DNA from: an uncultured Propionivibrio sp.
Lineage (GTDB): Bacteria; Pseudomonadota; Gammaproteobacteria; Burkholderiales; Rhodocyclaceae
Length of the DNA stretch: 64,000 nucleotides
Reading direction: 5' to 3'
NCBI RefSeq assembly: GCF_963666255.1
Contig: NZ_OY762656.1
Location: forward strand, 1,736,001-1,800,000
The position numbers were made by a program, and so were the translations under genes. The notes under the pieces are model-generated. The model ran no database searches. It was not told the origin of the DNA and saw nothing but the letters and a program-made list of their open reading frames with translations. How positions within the stretch are numbered: the first letter of the stretch is position 1; each line of letters starts with the position of its first letter. Shown here in pieces: positions 55,507 to 64,000 of the stretch.

Positions 55507-56364
55507 ATGACCAATGCCAAAGTCACAGTGGTGATCGACAACATGGTGCCGACGCATGCGCCGAAGCCTTTTCTCGGCGAGCATGGCCTGTCGATGCTGC
55601 TCGAAATCGACGGTCGACGCCTGCTGATCGATACCGGGCAGACTGCTGCCGTCGCTCATAACCTCGGCCTGCTCGGTTTCGCCCCGTCTTCTTTCGATGC
55701 AATCGTCCTTAGCCACGGGCATTACGACCATGCCGGCGGTTTGCCGCATGTGCTCGAACGTGCCGGCCGCCGTCTGCCGGTGTTCGCGCATGCCGAGGCC
55801 TTTGGCGAGAAATATTCGGTGTCGCGCGGCGAGCGGCGTTTCGTCGGCATTCCGATGCGTGCCGAGCGGCTTGCCGGTCTTGGTGCCGACTTCCAGCGGG
55901 TCGAGGCGCCGCTTGAGTGGTCGCCGGGGCTGTGGCTCAGCGGCTCGGTGCCGCGCGTGACCGATTTCGAAACCGGCGATGCGCGCCTCGTCGCGCCCGA
56001 TGCCGGCCGCGGCTGCGACTGCCAGGACCCGCTGACCGACGATATGGCGCTGTTCTGCCGGACGCCACGCGGCCTCGTTGTGGTCAGCGGCTGCACGCAT
56101 TCGGGTCTCGTCAATGTCGTGCGCCACGGCCTCGCGCTGACCGGCTGCACGCGTCTGCACGGCTGGATCGGTGGCACACATCTGGGACCGGTCGGGGCGG
56201 CGCAACAGGATGCGACACTGGCGCAGTTGGTCGCGTTTGACCCCGATTTCGTCGCCGCCAATCATTGCACCGGTTTCTCGATGATGGCGCGGCTGCAGGC
56301 GGCGTTCGGCGAGCGTTTCATCCCGGCCTTCGTCGGCACCGAAATCAGTTTCGCGACGGCCTGA
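55507..56364 (+). CDS. MBL-fold metallo-hydrolase
   Basis: 285 residues. The metal motif is HGHYDHAGG in [18 protein letters not shown], and further ligands are in [12 protein letters not shown] and ANHCTGF. The pattern with LLIDTGQT and a late GCTHSG matches the branch near 7,8-dihydropterin-6-methyl-4-(beta-D-ribofuranosyl)-aminobenzene-phosphate synthase-like proteins, common in archaea and bacteria. The ATG at 55507 has GGGAG seven bases upstream; 55501 is an alternative. The substrate is unknown. The macrodomain gene begins 5 bp after its stop. Confidence 0.87.
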   Translation: MTNAKVTVVIDNMVPTHAPKPFLGEHGLSMLLEIDGRRLLIDTGQTAAVAHNLGLLGFAPSSFDAIVLSHGHYDHAGGLPHVLERAGRRLPVFAHAEAFGEKYSVSRGERRFVGIPMRAERLAGLGADFQRVEAPLEWSPGLWLSGSVPRVTDFETGDARLVAPDAGRGCDCQDPLTDDMALFCRTPRGLVVVSGCTHSGLVNVVRHGLALTGCTRLHGWIGGTHLGPVGAAQQDATLAQLVAFDPDFVAANHCTGFSMMARLQAAFGERFIPAFVGTEISFATA

Positions 56365-56369
56365 TCGTC

Positions 56370-56894
56370 ATGGCGCTCCTGAAAGCGTCCCAGGGCGACA
56401 TCACCCGCCTCGCGGTCGATGCCATCGTCAATGCCGCCAACAGTTCCCTGCTCGGCGGTGGCGGGGTCGATGGCGCCATTCATCGGGCAGCCGGCCCCGA
56501 ACTGCTGGCTGAGTGCGCGGCGATCGGCGGCTGTCCGACCGGCGAGGCGCGGCTGACGCGCGGTTACCGCCTGCCGGCATCGCATGTGATTCACACGGTC
56601 GGGCCGGTCTGGCATGGCGGCGCGCACGGCGCGCCGGCGGCGCTCGCCGCGTGTTACCGCAATTCGCTGCAACTGGCGCAGCGGCACGGGCTGGCGAGCC
56701 TCGCCTTTCCCTGCATCAGCACCGGCGTCTATGGTTATCCCTTCGCGCCTGCGGCCGCCCTGGCCGTGGCGACGGTGCGGGCGACGCTGGCCACGTGTCC
56801 GGCCGTTCGCGAGGTGATTTTCTGTTGTTTTTCGTCCGGCGATTTCGAGGTCTACCGGCGTCTGCTCGCGACCGATTCGGAATCAGGCGCGTAA
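56370..56894 (+). CDS. Macrodomain protein (O-acetyl-ADP-ribose deacetylase type)
   Basis: 174 residues forming a complete MacroD-type macrodomain: [50 protein letters not shown] and [19 protein letters not shown]. The family binds ADP-ribose and hydrolyses O-acetyl-ADP-ribose or mono-ADP-ribose on proteins. It follows the MBL gene closely, implying one transcript. Its end overlaps the 3' end of the convergent argO gene by 12 bases. Confidence 0.93.
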   Translation: MALLKASQGDITRLAVDAIVNAANSSLLGGGGVDGAIHRAAGPELLAECAAIGGCPTGEARLTRGYRLPASHVIHTVGPVWHGGAHGAPAALAACYRNSLQLAQRHGLASLAFPCISTGVYGYPFAPAAALAVATVRATLATCPAVREVIFCCFSSGDFEVYRRLLATDSESGA

Positions 56895-57503
56895 CGCGTC
56901 GCCAGTGCCGAGCAGACCGACGGCGAGCAGGAACATCGTCAGCGCGATCGCCGCGTCGAGCAGTCGCCAGGCGGTTGGACGGCGGAACAGCGGCGCCAGT
57001 CGGCCGGCCCCGTAGGCGAGCGAAAAGAACCAGACGACACTGGCGGTAATGGCCCCGGCGGCGAAGATCCAGCGACCTTGTGGGCCATGCTGGTTGCCGA
57101 GCGTGCCGAGCATGATCACCGTGTCGAGATAGACGTGAGGGTTGAGGAAAGTGAAGCCCAGGCAACTGAGGACGGCCGCCGACCGCGACAGGCGCTGGCC
57201 GCCGCCGACGACCGCTTCACGCCCGGCACAGGCTCGGCGGGCGCTGAAGAGGGCGGTGGCGAGCAGGAAGACGGCGCCGGCCTGACAGGCGAGCGTGAAT
57301 AACTCGGGATGGCGCTGCAGGACGAGACCGATGCCGCCGATGCCGCCGGCGATCAGCACGAGGTCGGCCAGCGAGCAGATCAGCGCGATCGGCAGCACAT
57401 GTTCATGACGGATCCCCTGCCGCAGCACAAAGGCGTTCTGGGCGCCGATGGCGACGGTAAAGACGAGTCCGGCCAGGAGTCCGGTGAAGAAGTGGGTGCT
57501 CAT
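56883..57503 (-). CDS. argO: LysE/ArgO-family amino-acid exporter
   Basis: 206 residues with six hydrophobic segments; the N-terminal pattern is [25 protein letters not shown], and [20 protein letters not shown] follows mid-protein, as in ArgO/LysE. It exports arginine and probably lysine. The start is the ATG at 57503 with an AAGGAAA site. It is divergent from an ArgP-like regulator, the standard arrangement of this regulator-exporter pair. Confidence 0.93.
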   Translation of the reverse strand: MSTHFFTGLLAGLVFTVAIGAQNAFVLRQGIRHEHVLPIALICSLADLVLIAGGIGGIGLVLQRHPELFTLACQAGAVFLLATALFSARRACAGREAVVGGGQRLSRSAAVLSCLGFTFLNPHVYLDTVIMLGTLGNQHGPQGRWIFAAGAITASVVWFFSLAYGAGRLAPLFRRPTAWRLLDAAIALTMFLLAVGLLGTGDALRA

Positions 57504-57594
57504 GATCGTTTCCTTTTGGCATATCCGGAGCATAGTCATTTTGGGTAGAATAGAAAAACTAAAGTTTCTAATCAGAGCTTAGAAATTTTTAATT

Positions 57595-58506
57595 ATGAAA
57601 ACGGATAACGCCCAGTTGGCGGCCTTTGCCGCCGTGTTGCGCAGCGGTAGTTTCGAGGCGGCGGCGCAGGCGCTGCATGTGACGCCGTCGGCGGTCAGCC
57701 AGCGGATTCGCCTGCTTGAGGAGCGCATGGGACAGGTGCTGTTGCAGCGCAGCACGCCCTGTCGGCCGACGCCGGCGGGCAAGGCCCTGGCCCGTTTTGC
57801 CGAACAGGTCAGTCTGCTCGAAGCCGAAATGCTCGGTGAGATCGGTGCCGGCGGCGGTCCCGATATCGGCCCTTTGCGCCTGCCGCTGGCGGTGAATGCC
57901 GATTCGCTCGACAGCTGGTTCATGTCGGCGTGTCAGGAAGTGCTCACTGACGCGGCTGTCGTCGTCGATCTGCGGGTCGAGGACCAGGATCACTCGGCCG
58001 CGCTGTTGCGCGAGGGTAGCGTCATGGCGGCGGTGAGCGCCAGCCCGCAGGCGATCCAGGGATGCTCGGTGGCGCCGCTCGGGGTCATGCGTTATCTGGC
58101 GATGGCGACGCCGGCCTTCGTTGGCCGGTATTTTCCGGCGGGGGTCACGGCAGCGTCGCTGTCACGTGCGCCGATGCTGACCTTCAATCGCAAGGATGAG
58201 TTGCAGGCGCGCTTCCTCGCTGACTTCGGTGAGCTGGCTACGATGCCGCCGACCCATTTCATTCCGTCGACCCTGGGTTTTCTCGAAGCGCTGAAGAGCG
58301 GTCTCGGTTGGGGGATGGTGCCGGAGGGCTTTGTCGGGGTTCAGGTGGCGGTCGGCGAACTCGTCGATATTGCGCCGGGATATCCGCTTGATGTCGCCCT
58401 GTTCTGGCATCGCTGGCGTTTTGCTTCGCCGGTGCTCGACCGGCTGACGCAGGCGGTGCGCGCTGCCGCCGCGCGCGGACTCAGGCCGCCGGCGTCTCCG
58501 GCTTGA
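57595..58506 (+). CDS. argP: ArgP/IciA-type LysR regulator
   Basis: 303 residues. The HTH is DNAQLAAFAAVLRSGSFEAAAQALHVTPSAVSQRIRLLEERMGQVLLQRSTPCRPTPAGKALARFAEQVSLLEAEM, typical of ArgP, and the effector domain follows (LRLPLAVNADSLDSWF). It activates the divergent argO gene when basic amino acids are in excess. The 91-bp gap is AT-rich and would hold the ArgP sites. Its last 26 bases overlap the convergent DMT transporter gene. Confidence 0.93.
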   Translation: MKTDNAQLAAFAAVLRSGSFEAAAQALHVTPSAVSQRIRLLEERMGQVLLQRSTPCRPTPAGKALARFAEQVSLLEAEMLGEIGAGGGPDIGPLRLPLAVNADSLDSWFMSACQEVLTDAAVVVDLRVEDQDHSAALLREGSVMAAVSASPQAIQGCSVAPLGVMRYLAMATPAFVGRYFPAGVTAASLSRAPMLTFNRKDELQARFLADFGELATMPPTHFIPSTLGFLEALKSGLGWGMVPEGFVGVQVAVGELVDIAPGYPLDVALFWHRWRFASPVLDRLTQAVRAAAARGLRPPASPA

Positions 58507-59434
58507 GGCGCAGTCCCCAGGAAACGCCGACGATCAGGAGCGCGATGCCGACTTGGGTGATTGTGTCGGGCCAGCGGCCGCGCAGCATGAAAGCATAGGC
58601 CAGCGCGGCGAGCGTTTCAAAGACGATCAGTTGGCCGGCGAGCGTTGTCGGCAGGCGCTGGCTCGCTTCGTTCCAGCACAGCGTGCCGAGCCAGGAGGCG
58701 AACAGTCCGATCGCCGCCATCAGGCCGCAATAGAATACCGGGCGCGGGCCGAGCGGCATGACGAAGGGATCGTCGCCGGCAGCCATGAACAGCCACAACA
58801 ACGCATAGCCTGCCAGCGCCAGCGGCAGCGTGGCGATGCCTTGTGCCGTCGCCCACAGGCGCGGGCTGCGGTCGGGGTGGGCGCGCAGCCAGTCGGCGTT
58901 GCGCAGCGGATACCAGGTCCAGCAGACGACAGCGCCGAGGGCGAAGACGGCGCCGCTGAGGTAGCGGCCGAGATCGACGTTCCCGTCGGCCGTGAGGGCG
59001 CGCATTTCGGCGTGATTGACGCAGCCGATACCGGCGGCGACCAGCATCAGCGGCGGCAGCAGCGCGCGCCAGGGCAGGCGGCCGTCACGCTGGTGGTTGC
59101 GCCGGTTGGCGGCGAGCGCGATGACGATCGGCAGCGTGCCGATGATCATCGTCGGCAGCGGACCGCCGGCGCGCTGGATGGCGCTGGCGAGGCACAGGTA
59201 GTAGAGCAGGTTGCCGATGGCGGCAAGCTTGAGCGCTTCGCCCCAGTCGCGGCGAGTGAGAGAAGCCAGATTACGGCGGCTCATCGCGGCGAGCGGCAGG
59301 CAGATGAGGCCGAAAGCGGCGTAGCGGCCGACGGCCAGCAGGGCGGGCGGGTACTCCGGTAACAGCAAGGGCGCGATGAAGACGCCGCCCCAGGTGAGTC
59401 CGGCGAAGAGAGCGTAGGCGAGGCCGATTGCCAT
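58481..59434 (-). CDS. DMT/EamA-family transporter
   Basis: 317 residues with ten hydrophobic segments in two repeats; begins AIGLAYALFAGLTWGGVFIAPLLLPEYPPALLAVGRYAAFG. It is a metabolite efflux or uptake protein of the inner membrane, related in architecture but not closely in sequence to the one at 45962. It overlaps argP at the 3' end and has no obvious operon partner. Confidence 0.9.
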   Translation of the reverse strand: MAIGLAYALFAGLTWGGVFIAPLLLPEYPPALLAVGRYAAFGLICLPLAAMSRRNLASLTRRDWGEALKLAAIGNLLYYLCLASAIQRAGGPLPTMIIGTLPIVIALAANRRNHQRDGRLPWRALLPPLMLVAAGIGCVNHAEMRALTADGNVDLGRYLSGAVFALGAVVCWTWYPLRNADWLRAHPDRSPRLWATAQGIATLPLALAGYALLWLFMAAGDDPFVMPLGPRPVFYCGLMAAIGLFASWLGTLCWNEASQRLPTTLAGQLIVFETLAALAYAFMLRGRWPDTITQVGIALLIVGVSWGLRLKPETPAA

Positions 59435-59499
59435 GAAGATGCGGGGAAGACGGTCGAGTGGCGATTATACGGAGTCTACGGCGGCGCCTTCCTGCTGCG

Positions 59500-59505
59500 T
59501 ATAAT
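59500..59505 (+). promoter_or_regulatory. -10 box of yvcK-like gene
   Basis: TATAAT occurs 25 bases before the ATG at 59530, in the 95-bp divergent gap with the DMT transporter. The -35 region is GC-rich and not obvious. Confidence 0.45.
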
Positions 59506-59529
59506 CGGTTCATGTCAGGGAGATAAAGC

Positions 59530-60498
59530 ATGAAATGCAACATCACCACCATCGGCGGCGGCACCGGCACGTTCAATGTACTGTCGGGCCTCGGCAAGAA
59601 CCGGCAACTCAATCTTGCGGCGATCGTCAGCGTCGCCGATTCGGGCGGTTCGACCGGCGAGCTGCGCGATGAATTCGGCATCCTGCCGCCGGGCGACATC
59701 CGCCGCGCCATCGTCGCTTTGGCCGACGATACCGAAGTCGTCCGCCGCCTGTTCGAATACCGTTTCAAGGAAGGCCGCAGCATTGCCGGGCACACCGTCG
59801 GCAACCTGCTTCTGACAGCGCTGTCGGAGATTACCGGTGATTTCGAGCGCGGCATCGAGGAGCTCTCGGACATGTTTGCTGTTCATGGCAAGGTCATTCC
59901 GGTGACGCTCGACAACGTCAGTCTCGGCGTCACGCTGGAAAATGGCGACCGCATCGTCGGTGAAACCGACATCGACATCCCCAAGCATGATGGCGACATT
60001 CCCATTCGCGATGCCTTCCTGCTCGGCGGTGGGCGCCTCAATCCGCGGGCGCGCGAGGCGATCGAGAATTCCGATTACATCATCATCGGGCCGGGCGATC
60101 TGTATACCAGCCTCGTCCCCAACCTGCTCTGTGCCGGCATGGTCGATGCATTACGCATGACGCGAGCCAGGATCGTCTATGTCTGCAATGTCATGACCAA
60201 GTACGGCGAGACCGGCGGTTTTGCGGTCGAGGATTTTGTTCGTGTGCTTGAGCGCTATCTGGGCGAGGGGCGCATCGACTATGTGCTCGTCAATAGCGGC
60301 GAGCTGCGCCCCGATCTCGTGGCCAAATATCAGGCAGAGGGCAAGTCGCCGGTCGTGTTGCGCGAGCGGGAAGCGCTGATCAAAAAGGGGATCAAGCTGG
60401 TCGAGCGTGATTTCACCAGCGACACCGATTACCTGCGTCACGACCCGAGAAAGCTGGCGCGGGCGGTCGAGGATTTCGCCAGCGGCTGGATCAAGTAA
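59530..60498 (+). CDS. YvcK/CofD-like gluconeogenesis factor
   Basis: 322 residues with the family N-terminus ITTIGGGTGTFNVLSGL, then VSVADSGGSTGELRDEFGILPPGDIRRAIVALADD, the UDP-sugar-binding Rossmann motifs and IIIGPGDLYTSLVPNLL, and VCNVMTKYGETGGF. In Bacillus YvcK is a UDP-N-acetylglucosamine-binding protein that affects cell shape and growth on gluconeogenic carbon sources. The presence of such a gene in a proteobacterium is less common but known. It stands alone with its own promoter. Confidence 0.87.
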   Translation: MKCNITTIGGGTGTFNVLSGLGKNRQLNLAAIVSVADSGGSTGELRDEFGILPPGDIRRAIVALADDTEVVRRLFEYRFKEGRSIAGHTVGNLLLTALSEITGDFERGIEELSDMFAVHGKVIPVTLDNVSLGVTLENGDRIVGETDIDIPKHDGDIPIRDAFLLGGGRLNPRAREAIENSDYIIIGPGDLYTSLVPNLLCAGMVDALRMTRARIVYVCNVMTKYGETGGFAVEDFVRVLERYLGEGRIDYVLVNSGELRPDLVAKYQAEGKSPVVLREREALIKKGIKLVERDFTSDTDYLRHDPRKLARAVEDFASGWIK

Positions 60499-60600
60499 AC
60501 GGCGGGGAAAACTCCGTCGGGCGAATGTTTGACGGGTATCACCAGGTTTGCTGCGGTCTTGCGCGGCAGGCATGACGAACCGATGTGACAGGAGAAGCAG

Positions 60601-61041
60601 ATGAGCAAGGAAGAGCTGGCGGTTGATCTGTACCAGCGGAATTTCAATTGCAGCCAGGCGGTGTTCGTGCCCTTCGTGCCGCCGCAACTGCTTGCCGAAA
60701 AGGACGCGCTGAAACTGGCGACGGCGTTCGGTGGTGGCACCTGCGGCTGCGGCACCGGGACCTGCGGTGCCGCCCAGGGGGCCTTGTTGGCGATCTCCTT
60801 GCGCCACGGCATGGCCGATCCGGCCAATACCGATGACAAGGCGAACACCTATGCGCGTGGGCGTGTCCTGCTCGAGAAGTTCAGCGCGGAAATAGGCGGG
60901 CGGACCTGCGAAGAGATCCTCGGCATCAATGTCAGCTCGCAGGCCTACAAGGACGATCCGCAGCGCGCCCAGACGCTACGCGCGGAGCGCTGCGTCAAGG
61001 CGGTGGCGACGGCGGCGCGGATCGCCGACGAATTGATCTGA
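60601..61041 (+). CDS. C_GCAxxG_C_C family cysteine-rich protein
   Basis: 146 residues with Cys residues in the family pattern: NCSQAV near the start, GGGTCGCGTGTCGAAQGALLAI in the middle, and TCEEIL and ERCVKAVATAA late. The glycine/cysteine cluster matches the C_GCAxxG_C_C domain, thought to bind a metal or redox cofactor. A GACAGGAGAAGC Shine-Dalgarno precedes the ATG. The function is unknown. It is convergent with the aminotransferase gene. Confidence 0.85.
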   Translation: MSKEELAVDLYQRNFNCSQAVFVPFVPPQLLAEKDALKLATAFGGGTCGCGTGTCGAAQGALLAISLRHGMADPANTDDKANTYARGRVLLEKFSAEIGGRTCEEILGINVSSQAYKDDPQRAQTLRAERCVKAVATAARIADELI

Positions 61042-61043
61042 GT

Positions 61044-62228
61044 TCAGTTTCCGAGGCTGTCGCGGCACAATCCGGCGAGGCGCTCGACGCCGCGACGGAT
61101 GTCATCGGGCTGTGCGTTCGAGAAGTTGAGGCGCAGGCACTGGCGACCTTCGTCGCCGACGAAGAAGTCGCCGCCGGGAACGAAGGCGACGCCGTGTTCG
61201 ATCGCGCGGCGGAAGAGCGGTAGCGTGTCAAAGCCGTCCGGACCCGTCATCCAGAGGAACATGCCGCCTTCCGGCTGCGTCCACGAAAAACCTTCGGGCA
61301 TCTGCGCGGCCAGGGCTTCGGCCATGACGCCGTAGCGCTCGCCATAGGCGGCGCAGACGCGCGCGACGTGTTTCCGGTTGTCGAAGTCGCGCAGGTAGCG
61401 ATCGAGCACCAACTGGTCGAAACTCGAGGTGTGCAGGTCGGCGGCCTGCTTGGCGATGATCAGCTTGTCGAGCACCGCTTTCGGTGCCACCGCCCAAGCT
61501 GTGCGGAAACCCGGTGCGACGGTTTTCGAGAAGGTGCTGAGATAGATGACGCGGCCTTCGTCGTCGAGCGACTTGAGCGGCGGCAGGTGCTCGCCGCGAT
61601 AACGCAGGCGGCCGTAAGGATCGTCCTCGACGATCAGCAGATCGTGGCGGTGGGCTATTTCCAGCAGTTGATGTCGCCGCGCCAGCGATAGCGTGCGTCC
61701 GGTCGGGTTCTGGAAATTCGGGATGACGTAGAGGAAGCGGAAGCGGGTTTTCTCCGCGAGTTCGCCGACGGCGTCCGGGATGATTCCTTCGTCATCGGTC
61801 GGCACCGCCTGGAAGCGCGCCTGGAAACACTGGAACGACTGGATCGCCGCGAGATAGGTGGGGTTCTCGGTGAGGATCGCATCGCCGGCGTCGATGAAGA
61901 TCTTGCCGACGAGGTCGAGCCCCTGCTGCGAACCGGTAGTGATCAGGATGTCGTCGGCATCGCAGGCGATGCCGCGATCGGCCATTTCGACGGCGATCTG
62001 TTCGCGCAGCGGCGCGATGCCCTGCGTGACGCCGTACTGGAAGGCCTGGGCGCCGGCCCCGACGAGGACGCGCTCGGCGGCGACGCGAATGTCATCGACC
62101 GGGAACAGTTCGGGCGCCGGGAGTCCGCCGGCGAATGAAATGACGTCGGGACGCTCGGTCATCTTGAGCATTTCGCGGATGGTCGAGGGCTTCATGCTGC
62201 GCATGCGGTCGGAGAAGCGGTAGGGCAC
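61044..62228 (-). CDS. PLP-dependent aminotransferase (class I/II, LysN/KAT type)
   Basis: 394 residues from a GTG at 62228 with CAGGAG seven bases upstream (PYRFSDRMRSMKPSTIREMLKMTERPDVISFAGGLPAPELFP). Key motifs: YGVTQGIAPLREQIA, TTGSQQGLDLVGKIF, NFQNPTGRTLSLARR, VEDDPYG and the PLP Lys in YLSTFSKTVAPGFRTAW. It resembles 2-aminoadipate/aromatic aminotransferases. The divergent neighbour is a MocR-type regulator, which probably controls it. Confidence 0.9.
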   Translation of the reverse strand: MPYRFSDRMRSMKPSTIREMLKMTERPDVISFAGGLPAPELFPVDDIRVAAERVLVGAGAQAFQYGVTQGIAPLREQIAVEMADRGIACDADDILITTGSQQGLDLVGKIFIDAGDAILTENPTYLAAIQSFQCFQARFQAVPTDDEGIIPDAVGELAEKTRFRFLYVIPNFQNPTGRTLSLARRHQLLEIAHRHDLLIVEDDPYGRLRYRGEHLPPLKSLDDEGRVIYLSTFSKTVAPGFRTAWAVAPKAVLDKLIIAKQAADLHTSSFDQLVLDRYLRDFDNRKHVARVCAAYGERYGVMAEALAAQMPEGFSWTQPEGGMFLWMTGPDGFDTLPLFRRAIEHGVAFVPGGDFFVGDEGRQCLRLNFSNAQPDDIRRGVERLAGLCRDSLGN

Positions 62229-62275
62229 GTCGGACTCCTGATGAAAACGGATCAGGAAATTGTACGGGCGTGGTA

Positions 62276-62329
62276 CAGTACAGACAATAACAAATTCCGG
62301 GATTTGTATGATTTCTGTGACAGTACAGA
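62276..62329. promoter_or_regulatory. Direct-repeat operator candidate of the MocR regulator
   Basis: CAGTACAGA occurs at 62276-62284 and again at 62321-62329, a direct repeat 45 bp apart, the second copy just inside the regulator gene. A further inverted element TGTAC (62261) / GTACA (62273) lies next to the first copy. MocR-type regulators such as GabR and PdxR bind spaced direct repeats in divergent promoters. Confidence 0.5.
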
Positions 62330-63705
62330 TTGATCGCGATGCGGCTGTCCCGTTGCGCACGCAGATCGCCTCGGCCTATACGGCGGCGATTCGCGAGGGT
62401 CGGCTTGTCGCCGGGACGGTGCTGCCGTCGGTGCGCGCCTTGTCGGGACGTCTTGGCGTCAGTCCGGTGACGGTCGCTGCCGCCTACCGCGATCTGTGCG
62501 CGACCGGGCTGGCGACGGCGCTACCGCGTTCCGGCGTGCGCGTTTCCGGGGTGCCGGTCGCGCCGGTCGCCGAGCGACGCGGCTTCGAACTCAACCGCAT
62601 CGAACCGGATTTGCGCCGGCATCCGGTGGCTGAATGTGCGCGCCTGATTGGCGAGGTGGCCCGCGATCCGGCAGCCGGCGGCTATGCCGAGTATCGTGGT
62701 GAACGGGTCTTGCGCGACGCGATCGCCGCCTTTGACCGGACGCTGGGCATCGACGTCGACCCGGCCAGCAGCTTGCTGATCACCTCCGGTGCGCAGCAGG
62801 CGCTCAGCCTGCTCGGTCGTGTCTGGCCGGTCGGCACGGCCGTGGCGGTCGAGGATCCCTGCTATCCGGGCGCGCGCCTGGCCTTTGCCGGGGCCGGCGC
62901 AACGCTGGTGCCGCTGGCGGTCGGCGAGGATGGCCCCGAGGCGGCGGCGCTGAACATACTGGCCGAACCGGGACGTGTCGCCGCCTTCTATTGCTGTCCG
63001 ACGCATGCCAACCCGACTGGCCTTAGTTGGTCCGAGGCGGCGCGTCGGCGCGTTCTCGCGGCCGCGCAGCGGGGCGGCGCCTGGCTGATCGAGGACGATT
63101 ATCTCGGCGACCTCGACGCAACGCCGGAAGCGCTGCCGCGCCTGGCGGCACTGGCCGGCGAGTATCCGGGCGCCCGGGTCGTCCGCGTCCGCACTTTTTC
63201 CAAGACGCTCCTGCCGGCGCTGCGGCTTGCCGGCGTCTCGGCCGAACCGGCGCTGATCGCGCGCCTGCTGGCGCTCAAGGTTGCCGACGATCTCGGTTGC
63301 TCGGCCTTGCTGCAGCGTGCTTTGGCGGCATTCCTCTGCGAAGGCGGCTACCAGCGCCATCTCGAGCGCGTGCGGCCGGGCTATGTCGCGGTGCGGCAGC
63401 ATCTCTCGGCCGCTTTGGCGGGCCTTGCTCCGGCCATCACCTTTGCCGGTCCGTTCGGCGGCTTCTGCCTGCTTGGCCGGCTTGCGTCGGGTATCGATAC
63501 GAGCCGTTTTCTGGCCGAGTGCGCCCAGCTTGGCCTGCAACTCACGCCCGGTGCTGATTACTGGGCCGACGGCCTCTCCGGCAGCGACTGTTTCCGCATG
63601 GGCTTCGGGGCGCTGGCGCCGGATGAGGTGGCGACCGTCGTCGGCCTGCTCGGACGCGCTGCGCTGCTCGCGTCCGCGCCGACTGCCGCACGTTCGCTGT
63701 TATGA
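62308..63705 (+). CDS. MocR-family regulator (GntR HTH + aminotransferase domain)
   Basis: 465 residues. The N-terminal GntR-type winged helix is VPLRTQIASAYTAAIREGRLVAGTVLPSVRALSGRLGVSPVTVAAAYRDL, linked to an aminotransferase-like domain (YRGERVLRDAIAAFDRTLGID, ITSGAQQALSLL, CCPTHANPTGLSW, EDDYLGDL, and the PLP Lys in RTFSKTLLPALR). Such proteins use PLP as a sensor. The start is the ATG at 62308. It is divergent from the PLP aminotransferase and most likely autoregulates and controls it. The last gene before the window end, a CobW-like GTPase, follows 34 bp downstream. Confidence 0.92.
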   Translation: MISVTVQIDRDAAVPLRTQIASAYTAAIREGRLVAGTVLPSVRALSGRLGVSPVTVAAAYRDLCATGLATALPRSGVRVSGVPVAPVAERRGFELNRIEPDLRRHPVAECARLIGEVARDPAAGGYAEYRGERVLRDAIAAFDRTLGIDVDPASSLLITSGAQQALSLLGRVWPVGTAVAVEDPCYPGARLAFAGAGATLVPLAVGEDGPEAAALNILAEPGRVAAFYCCPTHANPTGLSWSEAARRRVLAAAQRGGAWLIEDDYLGDLDATPEALPRLAALAGEYPGARVVRVRTFSKTLLPALRLAGVSAEPALIARLLALKVADDLGCSALLQRALAAFLCEGGYQRHLERVRPGYVAVRQHLSAALAGLAPAITFAGPFGGFCLLGRLASGIDTSRFLAECAQLGLQLTPGADYWADGLSGSDCFRMGFGALAPDEVATVVGLLGRAALLASAPTAARSLL

Positions 63706-63739
63706 TGACGCCCCGTTTTTGCCTGTTCAGGATGATTCC

Positions 63740-64000
63740 ATGACCGCCGACCGCCGCATTCCCGTGACCGTATTGACCGGTTTTCTCGGCGCCGGCAAGA
63801 CGACGGTGCTCAATCCGCTGCTGCAGCGGCCCGAGATGTGCGGCGCCGCGGTGCTGATCAACGAATTCGGCGAGATCGGCGTCGATCATCTGCTGGTCGA
63901 AAAGGTCGATGACACCATCGTACTGCTCGGTGCTGGTTGCCTGTGCTGTTCGGTTCGCGGTGATCTCCTGCGCGCGCTCAAGGATCTCTTCATGCGCAGC
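63740..64000 (+). CDS. CobW/COG0523-family GTPase (5' part)
   Basis: The first 87 residues of a P-loop metal-chaperone GTPase, cut by the window end. Walker A is GFLGAGKTTVLN, the metal-binding CxCC motif is in GCLCCSVRGDLL, and INEFGEIGVDHLL is typical of the family. These proteins move Zn, Ni or Co to client enzymes. A role for cobalamin is possible in principle given the B12 enzyme in this window, but that is a weak inference. Confidence 0.88.
   Translation, partial: MTADRRIPVTVLTGFLGAGKTTVLNPLLQRPEMCGAAVLINEFGEIGVDHLLVEKVDDTIVLLGAGCLCCSVRGDLLRALKDLFMRS

Noticed and set aside
63740..64000. CobW-like gene as a dedicated cobalt chaperone for the glutamate mutase
   Set aside because: The family handles several metals and the gene lies 31 kb away beside a MocR gene; the window end cuts off most of the protein.

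Overview
The window is GC-rich chromosomal DNA that looks like a betaproteobacterium, probably of the Rhodocyclales/Azonexaceae type. The pointers are a circularly permuted (two-piece) tmRNA gene near 55.2-55.4 kb, the gene orders hemA-prfA-prmC-grxD and argH-algZ-algR, a folD-purE-tsaC block, and TRAP and ABC uptake systems tied to organic-acid and sugar-acid catabolism. No insertion sequence, phage, CRISPR array or rRNA operon was found. Genus-level placement is inference.

Layout. 1-2308: end of a sulfate ABC transporter (cysT partial, cysW, cysA). 2354-3493: a VOC protein and a WYL regulator. 3582-11219 (minus strand): a catabolic operon with an SDR dehydrogenase, a TRAP transporter (dctP-dctQ-dctM), a DhaK-like protein, a split transketolase and a D-2-hydroxyacid dehydrogenase. 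A LysR regulator is divergent from it at 11493, and two TGAA-N5-TTCA boxes lie in the gap. 12491-16641: hemA, prfA, prmC, grxD and a lipoprotein. 16678-19950: argH and, divergently, the algZ/algR two-component pair.

20016-38740 is a large accessory catabolic region. Its outer parts form one sugar-lactone/pentulose system: ulaG, an unknown propeller-like protein, an FGGY kinase, a DeoR regulator, then ulaF- and ulaE-type epimerases and a four-gene ribose-type ABC importer. These parts appear to share operators made of two GATC half-sites 5 bp apart. Nested between them is a B12-dependent glutamate mutase island: glmS, glmL, glmE, methylaspartate ammonia-lyase, a DUF1446/DUF4387 pair and a P-loop protein.

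38790-48659 is mostly housekeeping: an SGNH protein, folD, purE, tsaC/sua5, an SRPBCC protein, an unusual ABC protein, a putative 16-residue Lys-rich peptide gene, plsC, creA, a DMT exporter and msrP/msrQ. 48660-53473 is a compositionally distinct accessory patch with a secreted beta-propeller protein and a 1101-residue RTX protein. The RTX protein's N-terminus carries a phospholipase A2 motif resembling that of parvovirus capsids. 53585-54996 holds a dipicolinate-synthase-A-like protein coupled to a cyclic-nucleotide-binding protein. 55.2-55.4 kb is the permuted tmRNA. The rest holds an MBL hydrolase and macrodomain pair, argO/argP, a second DMT transporter, a YvcK-like protein, a Cys-rich C_GCAxxG_C_C protein, a divergent aminotransferase/MocR pair with candidate operator repeats, and the start of a CobW-type GTPase.

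The observations most worth following are the DhaK-like protein with its substrate-binding His replaced by Arg and no DhaL partner, the PLA2-RTX protein, the DpaA homologue outside a spore former, the non-PTS UlaG-type pathway with a missing decarboxylase, and the uncharacterised genes in the glutamate mutase island.
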